From an uncultured Muribaculaceae bacterium (GTDB lineage Bacteria; Bacteroidota; Bacteroidia; Bacteroidales; Muribaculaceae), in NCBI GenBank assembly GCA_910583675.1, contig CAJTYH010000010.1:1-64000 (forward strand): a stretch of DNA of 64,000 nucleotides, given 5' to 3'. How positions within the stretch are numbered: position 1 is the first letter of the stretch; the number at the start of each line of letters is the position of its first letter. The position numbers and the translations under genes were made by a program. Shown here in pieces: positions 43,502-52,110 of this stretch. The notes under the pieces were generated by a model. The model was not told the origin of the DNA. It ran no database searches and was given only the letters and a program-made list of their open reading frames with translations.

Positions 43502-44446
43502 ATGATGGAAAAAGACGCAAAGATATATGTGGCAGGTCATCGCGGAATGGTAGGTTCGGCCATTGTGCGCGAACTTGAGCGTCAGGGATATACCAATATC
43601 ATCACCCGCACCCACAAGGAGCTTGACCTCTGCCGCCAGGATGAGGTGGAGCGCTTTTTCGCTGAGGAGAAGCCTGAATACGTTTTTCTTGCCGCCGCAA
43701 AGGTGGGAGGCATAATCGCCAACCATTCAGCCCTCGCCGATTTCATGTATGACAACATGATACTGGAGATGAATGTGATTCACTCGGCATGGAAAAACGG
43801 TTGCAAGAAGCTTGAGTTCCTCGGGTCGTCGTGCATCTATCCGCGTATGGCACCTCAGCCCATGAAAGAGAGTTGCCTGCTGACTTCGGAACTGGAGCAG
43901 ACCAACGAGGCATATGCACTTGCAAAGATCTCTGGATTGAAATACTGCGAATATCTCAACCGCCAGTACGGTACGGATTACATCAGCGTGATGCCAACGA
44001 ACCTCTACGGCCCCAACGACAATTACCATCCCACGCATTCGCATGTGGTGCCCGCTCTCATACGGCGCTTCCATGAAGCAAAGGAGCAGGGGTTGACGGA
44101 GGTAACCTGCTGGGGGGACGGCACGCCGTTGAGGGAATTCCTCTACGTGGACGATCTTGCCAACCTGTGTGTATTCCTCATGAACAACTATTCCGGAAAC
44201 GAGACTGTGAATGCCGGATCGGGGAAGGAACTGACCATAAAGGAGCTTACCGAGCTTGTGGCCAAGACCGTAGGTTACGAAGGGCGCATACTCTGGGATG
44301 CTTCAAAGCCGAACGGCACACCGCGCAAGCTGCTTGATGTGAGCAAGAGCGCGGCTCTCGGTTGGAAATATCGCACGGAACTGGAGGAGGGTTTGCGTCT
44401 CTCCTATGAGGATTTCCTCTCCAATCCCATGCGTGCCGAGCGATGA
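43502..44446 (+). CDS. fcl: GDP-L-fucose synthase
   Basis: A 314-residue epimerase/reductase that makes GDP-L-fucose from the Gmd product. Motifs are VAGHRGMVGSAIVREL, AAAKVGGIIANH, FLGSSCIYPRMAPQPMKES, EAYALAKISGLKYC (YxxxK) and MPTNLYGPNDNYHP. The pair supplies fucose for capsule or O-glycoproteins. ManC (57446-58528), which makes GDP-mannose, is encoded 13 kb away. A terminator follows at 44506-44534. Confidence 0.96.
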   Translation: MMEKDAKIYVAGHRGMVGSAIVRELERQGYTNIITRTHKELDLCRQDEVERFFAEEKPEYVFLAAAKVGGIIANHSALADFMYDNMILEMNVIHSAWKNGCKKLEFLGSSCIYPRMAPQPMKESCLLTSELEQTNEAYALAKISGLKYCEYLNRQYGTDYISVMPTNLYGPNDNYHPTHSHVVPALIRRFHEAKEQGLTEVTCWGDGTPLREFLYVDDLANLCVFLMNNYSGNETVNAGSGKELTIKELTELVAKTVGYEGRILWDASKPNGTPRKLLDVSKSAALGWKYRTELEEGLRLSYEDFLSNPMRAER

Positions 44447-44505
44447 TATTGCAGGTCTGCAATAATCAATTGCAGTGCATCGTTATTTAGGAAAGCAATG
44501 AATCA

Positions 44506-44534
44506 ATCGGGGAGGCTTGTGCCTCCTCGATTTT
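44506..44534 (+). terminator. intrinsic terminator after gmd-fcl
   Basis: ATCGGGGAGGC pairs with GCCTCCTCGAT (one G-T pair) around TTGT, followed by TTTC. Confidence 0.75.
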
Positions 44535-44554
44535 CAGATGAATGATTTGATGAT

Positions 44555-45778
44555 ATGGTAAAGTCTCTCTCAAACAGGGCAGCTTGCATCTTAAGGGCAT
44601 GGTTATGGGGAGTAGTGATTTCGCTCCTTGCAATGCTTGCCGTGTCATGTTCCAAGGAAGATGATCCGGTGCCTCCCGTGCAAAAAAACGGGGAACGGTC
44701 TGTCCTTGTCTACATGGTGGCGAACAACAGCCTTGGAGGCTCTATCCCTCCCGGCAAGGATGAACCAGGTTATGATAATGCCGATATAGGTGAGATGCTT
44801 TATGCGGCAGCCAACGGGGCGCTTGGTGGAAATCGCCTTATCGTCTATCACCATGCCTATCGTAAGCCTCCGGTGTTGAAAGAGATAACCTCCGGAGGGA
44901 TAAAGGAATTGAAAACCTATGAAACTTCGGAAAGCTCAGTAAGCGCCTCGCGCATGCTGCAGGTGCTTGAGGATTTCAAGAGTGAAGCGCCGGCTGAGAA
45001 ATACGGGATCGTGTTGTGGAGTCATGCCAATGGCTGGATCCAGAACGGGATGCCTGAAAACCTGGAACAAATACGTCCGAAGGCATTCGGGGAAGACTTG
45101 TTCGACGGACGTAGGGTGTATATGAACGTGACAACCCTGGCGAGGGTGCTCGCCGGGCAAGGTTTCGATTATGTATATTTCGACTGTTGCCATATGGCCG
45201 GAGTGGAGGTGGCATATGAATTGCGGAATGTCACTGAAAAGATTGTGGGATCGGTAACCGAACTTCCTGCTGCCGGCATGCCATATGACCTTACGCTTCC
45301 ATATCTTATGTCGGGAGAGGTGGAAAAGGCGGCAGGCGCCACTTTCGCGAGTTATGACGCATTGTCGGGAAGCGAGCGCACCTGCACCATGTCGGTGGTC
45401 GATACTTCGCGCCTTGACCGCCTTGCGGCGGCAGTAGGAGCCCTTTACAGCTTGTGCCCTGCATTGCCTGACGACTATGTCCCCCAGAAGTTCATATACC
45501 GCAATTGCCATTATTTCGACCTGCTTCATTATATGGAGGGACTATGCGGAGGGAGCAGTGAGTTGGCCGTCCCGCTTGCGGAAGCAGCCGCTGCATTGGA
45601 CGATGCGGTGGTGTATAGCGCCGCCACCCCATGGATATGGGAGGGGCATTATTCGCAGGTTGAATTGAAGAGTCATTGCGGGTTGTCAACTCATATATTG
45701 CGTTCTCCCCAGGATGCAGCACAGTACAACTACAATCAGCTGGAGTGGTATGCCGATGTGGCATCGCGCCTGTTTTAG
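44555..45778 (+). CDS. C11 (clostripain-like) cysteine peptidase lipoprotein
   Basis: A 407-residue lipoprotein (lipobox LAVSC near residue 32). The peptidase C11 fold shows SVLVYMVANNSL at the start of the caspase-like sheet, the catalytic His in IVLWSHANGWI near residue 157 and the catalytic Cys in VYFDCCHMAGVEVAYEL near residue 212. Family members cleave after Arg or Lys. As type V pilins are matured by Arg/Lys proteases, a C11 enzyme in this genome is notable, but a role for this one is speculation. It is a single gene between a terminator and mscS. Confidence 0.9.
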   Translation: MVKSLSNRAACILRAWLWGVVISLLAMLAVSCSKEDDPVPPVQKNGERSVLVYMVANNSLGGSIPPGKDEPGYDNADIGEMLYAAANGALGGNRLIVYHHAYRKPPVLKEITSGGIKELKTYETSESSVSASRMLQVLEDFKSEAPAEKYGIVLWSHANGWIQNGMPENLEQIRPKAFGEDLFDGRRVYMNVTTLARVLAGQGFDYVYFDCCHMAGVEVAYELRNVTEKIVGSVTELPAAGMPYDLTLPYLMSGEVEKAAGATFASYDALSGSERTCTMSVVDTSRLDRLAAAVGALYSLCPALPDDYVPQKFIYRNCHYFDLLHYMEGLCGGSSELAVPLAEAAAALDDAVVYSAATPWIWEGHYSQVELKSHCGLSTHILRSPQDAAQYNYNQLEWYADVASRLF

Positions 45779-45816
45779 ACGAATTCCAAATAGGTTAACT
45801 TAGAAAACAGTTACTT

Positions 45817-46953
45817 ATGCTATTATACGAGATATTATTGCAGTCCATTCCATTGGCCGGAGCTGCCGATCAGTCTGCGGCAGGGTCTGATAAGAGTGGC
45901 GACATTGCCTCGGCGTTGAAGTCGCTTTCGATACAGGATCTTCTGAACCGCCTTGCGGAGTCGGCGGTGGGTTTCGCCATGGATCTCGCCATCGCCATAG
46001 TGGTCTTCTATGCCGGACGTTTCATAATAAGGAAAATCTATGGTTTTGTAAAGTCGGTGTTCCTCACCCGCCGCATTGATGCGTCACTCACCACCTTTGT
46101 GTTGAGCCTGATCAACATAGTGCTGTACTTCATCCTGATCGTCACTGTGATAGGCATAATCGGCATAGAAACCACCTCGTTCCTCGCGCTGTTTGCCTCT
46201 GCCGGCGTCGCCATCGGTATGGCTCTGAGCGGTACGCTTCAGAATTTTGCCGGCGGGGTGCTTATCCTGCTTTTGAAGCCTTATAAGATAGGCGACTTCA
46301 TCGAAGTACAGGGTTATGCCGGGACGGTAAAGGAGATACAGATTTTCTTTACCGTGATAACCACGGGCGACAACAAGTCCATACTTATTCCCAACGGCGG
46401 TCTGTCCACCGGAAGTGTGAACAACTACAGCAAGGAGGAGTATCGCCGCGTCTCCTGGACGGTGTCCATTTCTTATGGCGACGATGTGACAAGGGCGCGT
46501 GAGGCTATACTCGGTTTCTTTGCCAAGGATGACCGTATCATGCCTGTTTCGGCAGATGCGGTACCTGTGGACGAAGCTGCTGCAATTGACGCTGCCGGCA
46601 AGGAGGCTGATATGGCCTACCCCGGTGAGCCGGTGAAGTGTCCGGGGTGGCTTAGGTCTGTTTTCGGAAAGAAATCCAAGGGTGTTGCAGGGGTATCGGG
46701 CGGCATAGGAAATGCCGTCAAGGGTGAGATGCCGTTGCCTAAACCTAATCTGTCGCCGGCTGTGCTTGTCAACGAGCTTGGAGCGTCCAGTGTGGATCTC
46801 CAGGTGCGTGCATGGGTGAAAAGCGCCGATTACTGGACGGTATATTTCCACTATAACGAGCTGTTCTACAACGAACTTCCCAAATATGGCATCAGTTTTC
46901 CGTTCCCGCAGCTTGACGTGCATGTCAATGGCGCGCTAAATTCTCAGGCATGA
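45817..46953 (+). CDS. MscS-family mechanosensitive channel with a C-terminal-domain insertion
   Basis: A 378-residue channel with three membrane segments. The pore helix is FASAGVAIGMALSGTLQNFA, then GGVLILLLKPYKIGDFIEVQ and IPNGGLSTGSVNNYS of the beta domain, all canonical. The alpha/beta domain is interrupted at residues about 239-308 by a low-complexity Ala/Asp/Gly/Lys insertion (AAAIDAAGKEADMAYPGEPV) before it resumes in VNELGASSVDLQVRAWVKS. The overlap with the next gene is 4 nt (ATGA). Confidence 0.93.
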   Translation: MLLYEILLQSIPLAGAADQSAAGSDKSGDIASALKSLSIQDLLNRLAESAVGFAMDLAIAIVVFYAGRFIIRKIYGFVKSVFLTRRIDASLTTFVLSLINIVLYFILIVTVIGIIGIETTSFLALFASAGVAIGMALSGTLQNFAGGVLILLLKPYKIGDFIEVQGYAGTVKEIQIFFTVITTGDNKSILIPNGGLSTGSVNNYSKEEYRRVSWTVSISYGDDVTRAREAILGFFAKDDRIMPVSADAVPVDEAAAIDAAGKEADMAYPGEPVKCPGWLRSVFGKKSKGVAGVSGGIGNAVKGEMPLPKPNLSPAVLVNELGASSVDLQVRAWVKSADYWTVYFHYNELFYNELPKYGISFPFPQLDVHVNGALNSQA

Positions 46954-47549
46954 TGTTGCAGATACAGGACACGTTGGTCTCCCTTGACCTTGCCGAGCAG
47001 TTCTTCTGCTGCGATCTGGACAAATGTCTGGGTGCATGCTGCATAGAGGGAGATGCCGGTGCGCCGGTTACGGAAGATGAAGTGAAGGAGATAGAGCGCG
47101 TACTTCCCGAGATCGAGGCCGACATGATGCCCCGTGCCATAGAGGAGGTGAAGGCCAACGGGGTTGCTTATACCGATGTGGAGGGGGATCTGGTCACGAC
47201 CATCCTTGACGGACGCAATTGCGCCTTCACATGTTATGCCCCGGGAGGTGTATGCCTGTGTGCGCTTGAGAAGGCTTTTCGCGAGGGACGCACCGACTGG
47301 AAGAAGCCGGTTTCCTGCTCGCTGTATCCGTTGCGCATAAAGGAGTTCCCGACATTTACGGCGGTGAACTATCATCGTTGGAAGATATGCCGCGATGCCG
47401 AGGCGCTCGGTCGCAAGAAAGGCATACGGTTGTATCAGTTCCTACGCGAGCCTCTTATAGAGCGTTTCGGAGCCGATTGGTATGCGGAACTGGAACAGGC
47501 TTGTGAACTGTATCTTAAGGAATACGGTGACAATTCCCCGCGCCGTTGA
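46950..47549 (+). CDS. DUF3109 cysteine-rich protein
   Basis: A 199-residue DUF3109 protein. The N-terminal cysteines FFCCDLDKCLGACCIEGDAG, with later RNCAFTCYAPGGVCLCALE and VSCSLYPLRIKEF, form the YkgJ-like pattern that may bind metal or an Fe-S cluster. The role is unknown. Its start overlaps the mscS stop, so the two are coupled. A terminator follows at 47573-47610. Confidence 0.88.
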   Translation: MMLQIQDTLVSLDLAEQFFCCDLDKCLGACCIEGDAGAPVTEDEVKEIERVLPEIEADMMPRAIEEVKANGVAYTDVEGDLVTTILDGRNCAFTCYAPGGVCLCALEKAFREGRTDWKKPVSCSLYPLRIKEFPTFTAVNYHRWKICRDAEALGRKKGIRLYQFLREPLIERFGADWYAELEQACELYLKEYGDNSPRR

Positions 47550-47572
47550 CCGCTCAGCCCGGTTGAATATAT

Positions 47573-47610
47573 AATGGCGATGTGTCAAAATTTACATATC
47601 GCCATTTTTT
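47573..47610 (+). terminator. intrinsic terminator after DUF3109
   Basis: AATGGCGATGTGT pairs with ACATATCGCCATT (one G-T pair) and runs into TTTT. It separates the gene from the convergent nadE. Confidence 0.85.
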
Positions 47611-47675
47611 ATCCGGATGGTGAGGGTGCTATAAGAATGGTTCAGATGTTAGGAGCCATTATGATACACCCTCGT

Positions 47676-49604
47676 TTACAGCGATTCGATCTCCCGCAGC
47701 CAAAGGGCGGAGGTGGCATCGGACGGCATTCGCCAGTCTCCTCGGGGAGAAAGGCATACGGATCCTACCTTGGGGCCGTCAGGAAGACAGGAACGCTTGA
47801 ACTGCTGATTGAAGAAACGACGGAAGAAGATGCGCAGCCAGTGGCGTATAGTTTCCGGGGAGTATGTGCCGTTGAATGCGTGCAAGGCCAATCTGTAGAT
47901 GCGGCGGGGAGAGGAGCCGAAACGCAGTGTGTGGTAAAGGAAGAAATCGTGCAGTTCGTAGGGGCCTACGAGATCTTCGGTTTTCTGAGCGATGTTTCCG
48001 TCGGCGTCGGCGGGTATTAGCTCCGGTGAAATGGGGGTGTCTATTATGTCGTGGAGGGCATTTGCCAATTCTGGATTCCCGGCGCGGTCGGCAAACCACC
48101 TTACGAGGTATTTGACGAGTGTCTTGGGGATGGAGGCGTTCACGCCATACATTGACATGTGGTCACCGTTGTATGTGGCCCACCCGAGCGCGAGTTCGGA
48201 AAGGTCTCCGGTGCCGAGCACCATCCCCCCCTCACGGTTGGCTACGTCCATCAGTATCTGTGTGCGCTCGCGTGCCTGTGAGTTCTCGTATGTCACGTCG
48301 TGGACTTCGGGATCGTGGCCTATGTCTGCAAAATGTTGCATTACGGCATTGCCGATGTTGATTTCCCGTGCCGTGACCCCGAGCCTCTCCATGATGGTGA
48401 CGGCGTTGGCGTGGGTGCGTCCGGTGGTTCCGAATCCGGGCATCGTTATGCCGATTATGCCGGTTCGTGGCAATTTCAGCCGGTCGAATGCCTTGGTGGC
48501 AACCAGCAGTGCAAGGGTGGAATCCAGACCTCCCGAGATTCCTACGACGAGCTTTCTGCATCCTGTGGCCGAAAGTCTTTGGGCGAGTCCGGCAGCTTGT
48601 ATGTTTATTATTTCCGTCGCGCGGGCATCTATCTCTTTGTCGGAAGCAGCCACGAAGGGGTGCGGGTCTATATGGCGACGCAGTTCGCCAGACATGTCGT
48701 CCGGTACAGGTGCGAGTGGCACTTTTACGGTCTGTGCCTGAGTTTCCAGTTCGGCGCTTGCGCAGTCGTGGAACGATCCCATATGCATCCGGTCGCGGTT
48801 CAGGGCTTCCACGTCAATGTCGCATATCACGCTCCTTGTTCCTGTTTCCCACCTTGGGGATGATGCAAGGATTGTCCCGTTTTCGGCGATTATGGCCTTC
48901 CCGTCGAATACAAGATCGGTGGAGGACTCGCCGAATCCGGGCGAGGCATACACATATGCCGCTATGCATCTGCCCGACTGCTGCCTTATAAGGTCGCACA
49001 GATAGTCGTATTTACCTATGAGGTCGTCGGAGGCCGATAGGTTGAGGAGTATCTGTGCTCCGGCGAGTGCGCGGCGGCAGGAGGGGGGGATAGGTGTCCA
49101 GAGATCTTCGCAGATTTCTATGCCGGCCTTCACTTCGTTGCCCATGTCAAGGAGCAGGTCTGCAGCCAGTGGCGCGCCAAGCAGTGTGCCTGTCTCTCCG
49201 TGGCCACTGTCAAACCATCGCTTTTCGTAGAACTCGTTGTAGTTAGGGATGTATGTCTTTGGCACTACAGCCCGGATTTCGCCTCCCGCAATGACCACCG
49301 CGCAGTTGAGCAGCCTGTGCCCGTGCCTGAGGGGCGCTCCCACGACGATGGCCGTGGATGGGAACGACTTTGACATTCCGGCGAGTGTGTGAAGCGCCTC
49401 TTCCGTGGCATTGAGCAGGGTGGAGTTGTGGAAGAGATCGCCACAGGTGTATCCGGTAACGGAAAGTTCCGGGAACACTGCGAGGCGTACTCCCTGCGAT
49501 GATAGTCCGGCGGCTGTTTCTGCGATGTGTCTTATGTTTTCCTCGGGATTCGCGAGCACGACCGGTACAGTGGCCGCTGCAACCCTGAAAAATCCGTCTT
49601 GCAT
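47676..49604 (-). CDS. nadE: glutamine-dependent NAD+ synthetase
   Basis: A 642-residue two-domain enzyme that turns nicotinate adenine dinucleotide into NAD+. The N-terminal nitrilase-type glutaminase has the catalytic triad: Glu in LAVFPELSVTGYTCGD, Lys in VPKTYIPNYNEFYEKRWF, Cys in GIEICEDLWTP. The C-terminal synthetase has the P-loop VVGISGGLDSTLALLV and the contacts in VLGTGDLSELALGWATYNGD. Length equals the family. Confidence 0.96.
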   Translation of the reverse strand: MQDGFFRVAAATVPVVLANPEENIRHIAETAAGLSSQGVRLAVFPELSVTGYTCGDLFHNSTLLNATEEALHTLAGMSKSFPSTAIVVGAPLRHGHRLLNCAVVIAGGEIRAVVPKTYIPNYNEFYEKRWFDSGHGETGTLLGAPLAADLLLDMGNEVKAGIEICEDLWTPIPPSCRRALAGAQILLNLSASDDLIGKYDYLCDLIRQQSGRCIAAYVYASPGFGESSTDLVFDGKAIIAENGTILASSPRWETGTRSVICDIDVEALNRDRMHMGSFHDCASAELETQAQTVKVPLAPVPDDMSGELRRHIDPHPFVAASDKEIDARATEIINIQAAGLAQRLSATGCRKLVVGISGGLDSTLALLVATKAFDRLKLPRTGIIGITMPGFGTTGRTHANAVTIMERLGVTAREINIGNAVMQHFADIGHDPEVHDVTYENSQARERTQILMDVANREGGMVLGTGDLSELALGWATYNGDHMSMYGVNASIPKTLVKYLVRWFADRAGNPELANALHDIIDTPISPELIPADADGNIAQKTEDLVGPYELHDFFLYHTLRFGSSPRRIYRLALHAFNGTYSPETIRHWLRIFFRRFFNQQFKRSCLPDGPKVGSVCLSPRGDWRMPSDATSALWLREIESL

Positions 49605-49914
49605 AGTTGAATTCTGTTTTTTATCGGTGCCGACGCCAAGATGTCGGCCAAATTGTGTGCTAAGTTACAAAAAAGGGGGTTGCAAAATAAGATTTAGGCT
49701 GAAAATCTTTTGTGGGATTTTTTGAGGATCCTAAAAATGGAATGGAAAAATTTGGTCAAATCGCGAAAAATCACTTACTTTGCACTCTGATTTGTGGCAC
49801 CTCGGAAAAAGCCGGCGGCAGTGATGCAGCCTCCGGCGATATGAGAAATGAATGGCGGCCAACAGATCGTGCTGAAAATCAACAACAAGAATCAAGAAAA
49901 TATAATTAACAGCC
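49605..49914. other. intergenic region with ribosomal operon promoter and leader
   Basis: The first 140 bp upstream of nadE show no exact -7 box on the minus strand. TTTG at 49751-49754, a 20-nt spacer and TTACTTTG at 49775-49782 (one mismatch to TAnnTTTG) form the promoter of rpmB. The leader of about 125 nt has a GC-rich hairpin, GCCGG to CCGGC (49811-49837), a possible site of regulation. Confidence 0.6.
49751..49782 (+). promoter_or_regulatory. promoter of the rpmB-rpmG operon
   Basis: TTTG, 20 nt, TTACTTTG. Transcription is expected near 49789. Confidence 0.65.
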
Positions 49915-50172
49915 ATGTCAAAGATTTGTCAGATCACAGGCAAAAAAGCGATTACAGGAAATAACGTATCGCACTCAAAGCGCCACACAAAGCGCCGCTT
50001 TAATGTGAACTTGTTCAATCGCAAGTTCTACTGGGTAGAGCAGGACACCTGGATTCTCCTTACCCTCAGCAACGCCGGTCTCCGCACCATCAACAAAATG
50101 GGTCTCGACGCCGCTATCAAGCAGGCTGCCGCGAAAGGTTATCTCACTGAAATCAAACAATTAGACTTCTAA
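49915..50172 (+). CDS. rpmB: 50S ribosomal protein L28
   Basis: An 85-residue bL28 with MSKICQITGKKAITGNNVSH, then SKRHTKRRFNVNLFNRKFYW. It binds 23S rRNA in the large subunit. It is first in an operon with rpmG (4 nt gap) and a DUF4295 gene. Confidence 0.97.
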   Translation: MSKICQITGKKAITGNNVSHSKRHTKRRFNVNLFNRKFYWVEQDTWILLTLSNAGLRTINKMGLDAAIKQAAAKGYLTEIKQLDF

Positions 50173-50176
50173 GAAA

Positions 50177-50365
50177 ATGGCAAAGAAAGCAAAAGGTAAT
50201 CGCGTGCAGGTGATTCTCGAGTGCACCGAACACAAGGCAAGTGGTATGCCCGGTACTTCCCGCTATATCACGACCAAGAACCGCAAGAACACCACCGAGC
50301 GTCTGGAGTTGAAGAAATACAACCCCATCCTCAAGAAGGTGACAGTTCACAAAGAAATCAAATAA
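50177..50365 (+). CDS. rpmG: 50S ribosomal protein L33
   Basis: A 62-residue bL33: AKGNRVQVILECTEHKASGM, SRYITTKNRKNTTERLELKK and YNPILKKVTVHKE. The zinc-binding cysteine pairs of some L33 proteins are absent, so this is the Cys-minus form. Confidence 0.96.
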   Translation: MAKKAKGNRVQVILECTEHKASGMPGTSRYITTKNRKNTTERLELKKYNPILKKVTVHKEIK

Positions 50366-50393
50366 GAAACAGCATAATATTTTTTGACTCGAT

Positions 50394-50543
50394 ATGGCAA
50401 AGAAAACCGTCGCATCTCTTCAGAAAGGTGAAGGCCGCACCTATTCAAAGGTGATCAAAATGGTCAAGTCTCCCAAGACCGGTGCATATACCTTCCAGGA
50501 ACAAATGGTGCCCAACGATGCCGTTAAGGACATCCTGAAATAA
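50394..50543 (+). CDS. DUF4295 small basic protein, probable ribosomal component
   Basis: A 49-residue protein (MAKKTVASLQKGEGRTYSKV at its start, ending DAVKDILK) encoded 28 nt after rpmG. It matches DUF4295, a family found in Bacteroidetes next to rpmB-rpmG. I recall that a Bacteroidetes-specific ribosomal protein (bL38) was reported from the Flavobacterium johnsoniae ribosome and think it is this family, but I am not certain. Basic composition and operon position both fit a large-subunit protein. A terminator follows at 50616. Confidence 0.88.
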   Translation: MAKKTVASLQKGEGRTYSKVIKMVKSPKTGAYTFQEQMVPNDAVKDILK

Positions 50544-50615
50544 ACAAGTCTGTAGACAAAACTTCCGTAGGTGTCCCGATTTGCTGGATACTTCATATAC
50601 GGGAAACATCATAGG

Positions 50616-50664
50616 CATGAGCGTTGACGCAGCTTTTATGAGCGAGCGTCAACGCTCATGTTTG
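50616..50664 (+). terminator. intrinsic terminator of the ribosomal operon
   Basis: CATGAGCGTTGACGC pairs perfectly over 15 bp with GCGTCAACGCTCATG, followed by TTTGTT. Confidence 0.8.
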
Positions 50665-50788
50665 TTGGTGTCGTATATAATGGACGGTCGCCTCGTGTTG
50701 GTGATAGCTTCCTTGCGTTTTTAATTGGTTGAATTGTGTTGGAATTGGAAGGAATTGCGGGTTGAATTGTCTGAAAAATTTGTGGATA

Positions 50789-50820
50789 TTGGAAATAATG
50801 CGTACCTTTGCATCGCTTTG
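50789..50820 (+). promoter_or_regulatory. tRNA-Pro(TGG) promoter
   Basis: TTGG (50789-50792), a 20-nt spacer and TACCTTTG (50813-50820). The start would fall about 18 nt before the tRNA. Confidence 0.6.
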
Positions 50821-50843
50821 ACGGAGACTGCCGTCAAGGTCTT

Positions 50844-50917
50844 CGGGGCGTAGCGCAGTCCGGTAGCGCACCTGGTTTGGGACCAGGTGGTCGCAGGTTC
50901 GAATCCTGTCACCCCGA
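50844..50917 (+). tRNA. tRNA-Pro(TGG)
   Basis: A complete 74-nt cloverleaf: acceptor CGGGGCG, D-arm GCGCAGTCCGGTAGCGC, anticodon stem CCTGG/CCAGG enclosing TTTGGGA (anticodon TGG), T-arm with GGTTCGAATCC, and discriminator A at 50917. The CCA end is not encoded. One acceptor pair (C49-A911 in window numbering 50849/50911) is a mismatch. Confidence 0.96.
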
Positions 50918-50921
50918 CGAT

Positions 50922-50955
50922 AAGGCGATGTGCCAGTAGGCATGTCGCCTTTTTA
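50922..50955 (+). terminator. intrinsic terminator after tRNA-Pro(TGG)
   Basis: AAGGCGATGTGCC pairs with GGCATGTCGCCTT around AGTA and is followed by TTTAG. Confidence 0.85.
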
Positions 50956-51331
50956 GTATTAAGATGGCAAGTGTTGTAGTATGTTTGTTTTTGGGGTCAG
51001 CGGATATTGGCAGTTGCCGTTGCGCCTTATTAGGCGCCTTCGGATGGGGATGGGTGAAAATAAAAAGGCGCTTATCACTAAGCGCCTTTTTATTGGTTTC
51101 CAATAGGTACAATTTCTAAGGTAAAAAAGATTGTTTTAGGTTTGTGATGCAAAGGTCACCTTTTTTTTGTACCCGGCAAAATTATTTCATATGTTTTACG
51201 GCATAGTTTTAAAACCATAAGATTCATAATGCTTGTTAAATTGGATTGCAAACGATTGGTTTTCAGTGCTATGTGGCTTGCTGTATAGATGCGGCTGCGG
51301 GATTAAAAACCGTTAATTGAGATGTTAAAAC
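50956..51331. other. intergenic region between tRNA-Pro and lpxH, no gene seen
   Basis: AT-rich with a perfect 12-bp hairpin, AAAAGGCGCTTA-TCAC-TAAGCGCCTTTT (51063-51090). This hairpin has A and T tracts on both sides and could end transcripts from either direction. A smaller GGCGC/GCGCC element lies at about 51023-51041. The short frames here have no protein-like features. Confidence 0.55.
51063..51090. terminator. bidirectional terminator hairpin
   Basis: A 12-bp perfect stem with loop TCAC. T-rich tracts flank both strands. It probably ends the minus-strand lpxH transcript. Confidence 0.65.
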
Positions 51332-52096
51332 TTAATATTTGCCAGATTGCTCGAAGCGGTGAAGCGAGAAACTGTTGCCGTCAAACATGCCGTATGAGAA
51401 GTGGTGGATCCAATCGCCGAGGATTATCATGCGGCTGTCTCCGATGCCGAGTGGAAAGTCCACAAGCACATGTCTGTGGCCGAACACGAAATAGTCCACT
51501 GTTCCGGGATTCTCTTTCAGGTATTCGCGGCAGAATCCGATGAGCGGTTCCCCCTCCTCACCCGAAAAGCGCGGGGTGTAGTGTGCAAAATCGCGTGAAT
51601 GACTTGACCATCTATACGCAAACGGGATTGTCCATCTTGGGTTTATGGCTGCATATAACCGTTGGCAGATGCGGTTGCGGAAAGTCGCCCGTATGAACCG
51701 GAAAAGGGGGGGCAGTTTGCCCAGGCCGTCGCCGTGGCTGAGAAAAAATCTGCGTCCCATTATTGTACGTAGCTCATAGCCGTCCACTACCCGCATCCCG
51801 ATCTCGTCGCGCAGGTAGTCGAACAGCCATATGTCGTGGTTTCCGATGTACCAGGTGATCCTTACGCCTGAATCTGAAAGCCTTCCGAGGGCGCCGAAGA
51901 AGCGTGTAAACCCCCGTGGGACGACCGTGCGGTATTCATACCAGTAGTCGAGTATGTCTCCAAGCAGATACAGTTCGGCGGCATCTTCGGCTATCGAATC
52001 AAGGAATCTTACTGCCCTGCGCTCATACTCCATGGGATCAGTGAAATATCGTGCGCCGAGATGGAGGTCGGAAATGAAATATGCCTTGTCTCTCAC
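51332..52096 (-). CDS. lpxH: UDP-2,3-diacylglucosamine pyrophosphatase-like metallophosphatase
   Basis: A 254-residue metallophosphoesterase of the LpxH type, which makes lipid X in lipid A synthesis at the inner membrane. The metal motifs occur in order: FISDLHLGA, LLGDILDYW, YIGNHD, LSHGDGLG and FVFGHRHV. Family length is about 240-260. It follows the SufT-like gene with a 14-nt gap. Confidence 0.92.
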   Translation of the reverse strand: MRDKAYFISDLHLGARYFTDPMEYERRAVRFLDSIAEDAAELYLLGDILDYWYEYRTVVPRGFTRFFGALGRLSDSGVRITWYIGNHDIWLFDYLRDEIGMRVVDGYELRTIMGRRFFLSHGDGLGKLPPLFRFIRATFRNRICQRLYAAINPRWTIPFAYRWSSHSRDFAHYTPRFSGEEGEPLIGFCREYLKENPGTVDYFVFGHRHVLVDFPLGIGDSRMIILGDWIHHFSYGMFDGNSFSLHRFEQSGKY

Positions 52097-52110
52097 TGCT
52101 TATGGACGTA

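Noticed and set aside
42716..43726. Minus-strand frame of 336 codons
   Set aside because: It is antisense to gmd and fcl and has no recognisable domain.
47574..48020. Plus-strand frame after DUF3109
   Set aside because: It begins in the DUF3109 terminator and continues antisense to nadE.
50656..50943. Minus-strand 95-residue frame with GDRIRTCDHLVPNQVRYRT
   Set aside because: It is the complement of tRNA-Pro(TGG). This string is a well-known false protein found wherever that tRNA is translated backwards.
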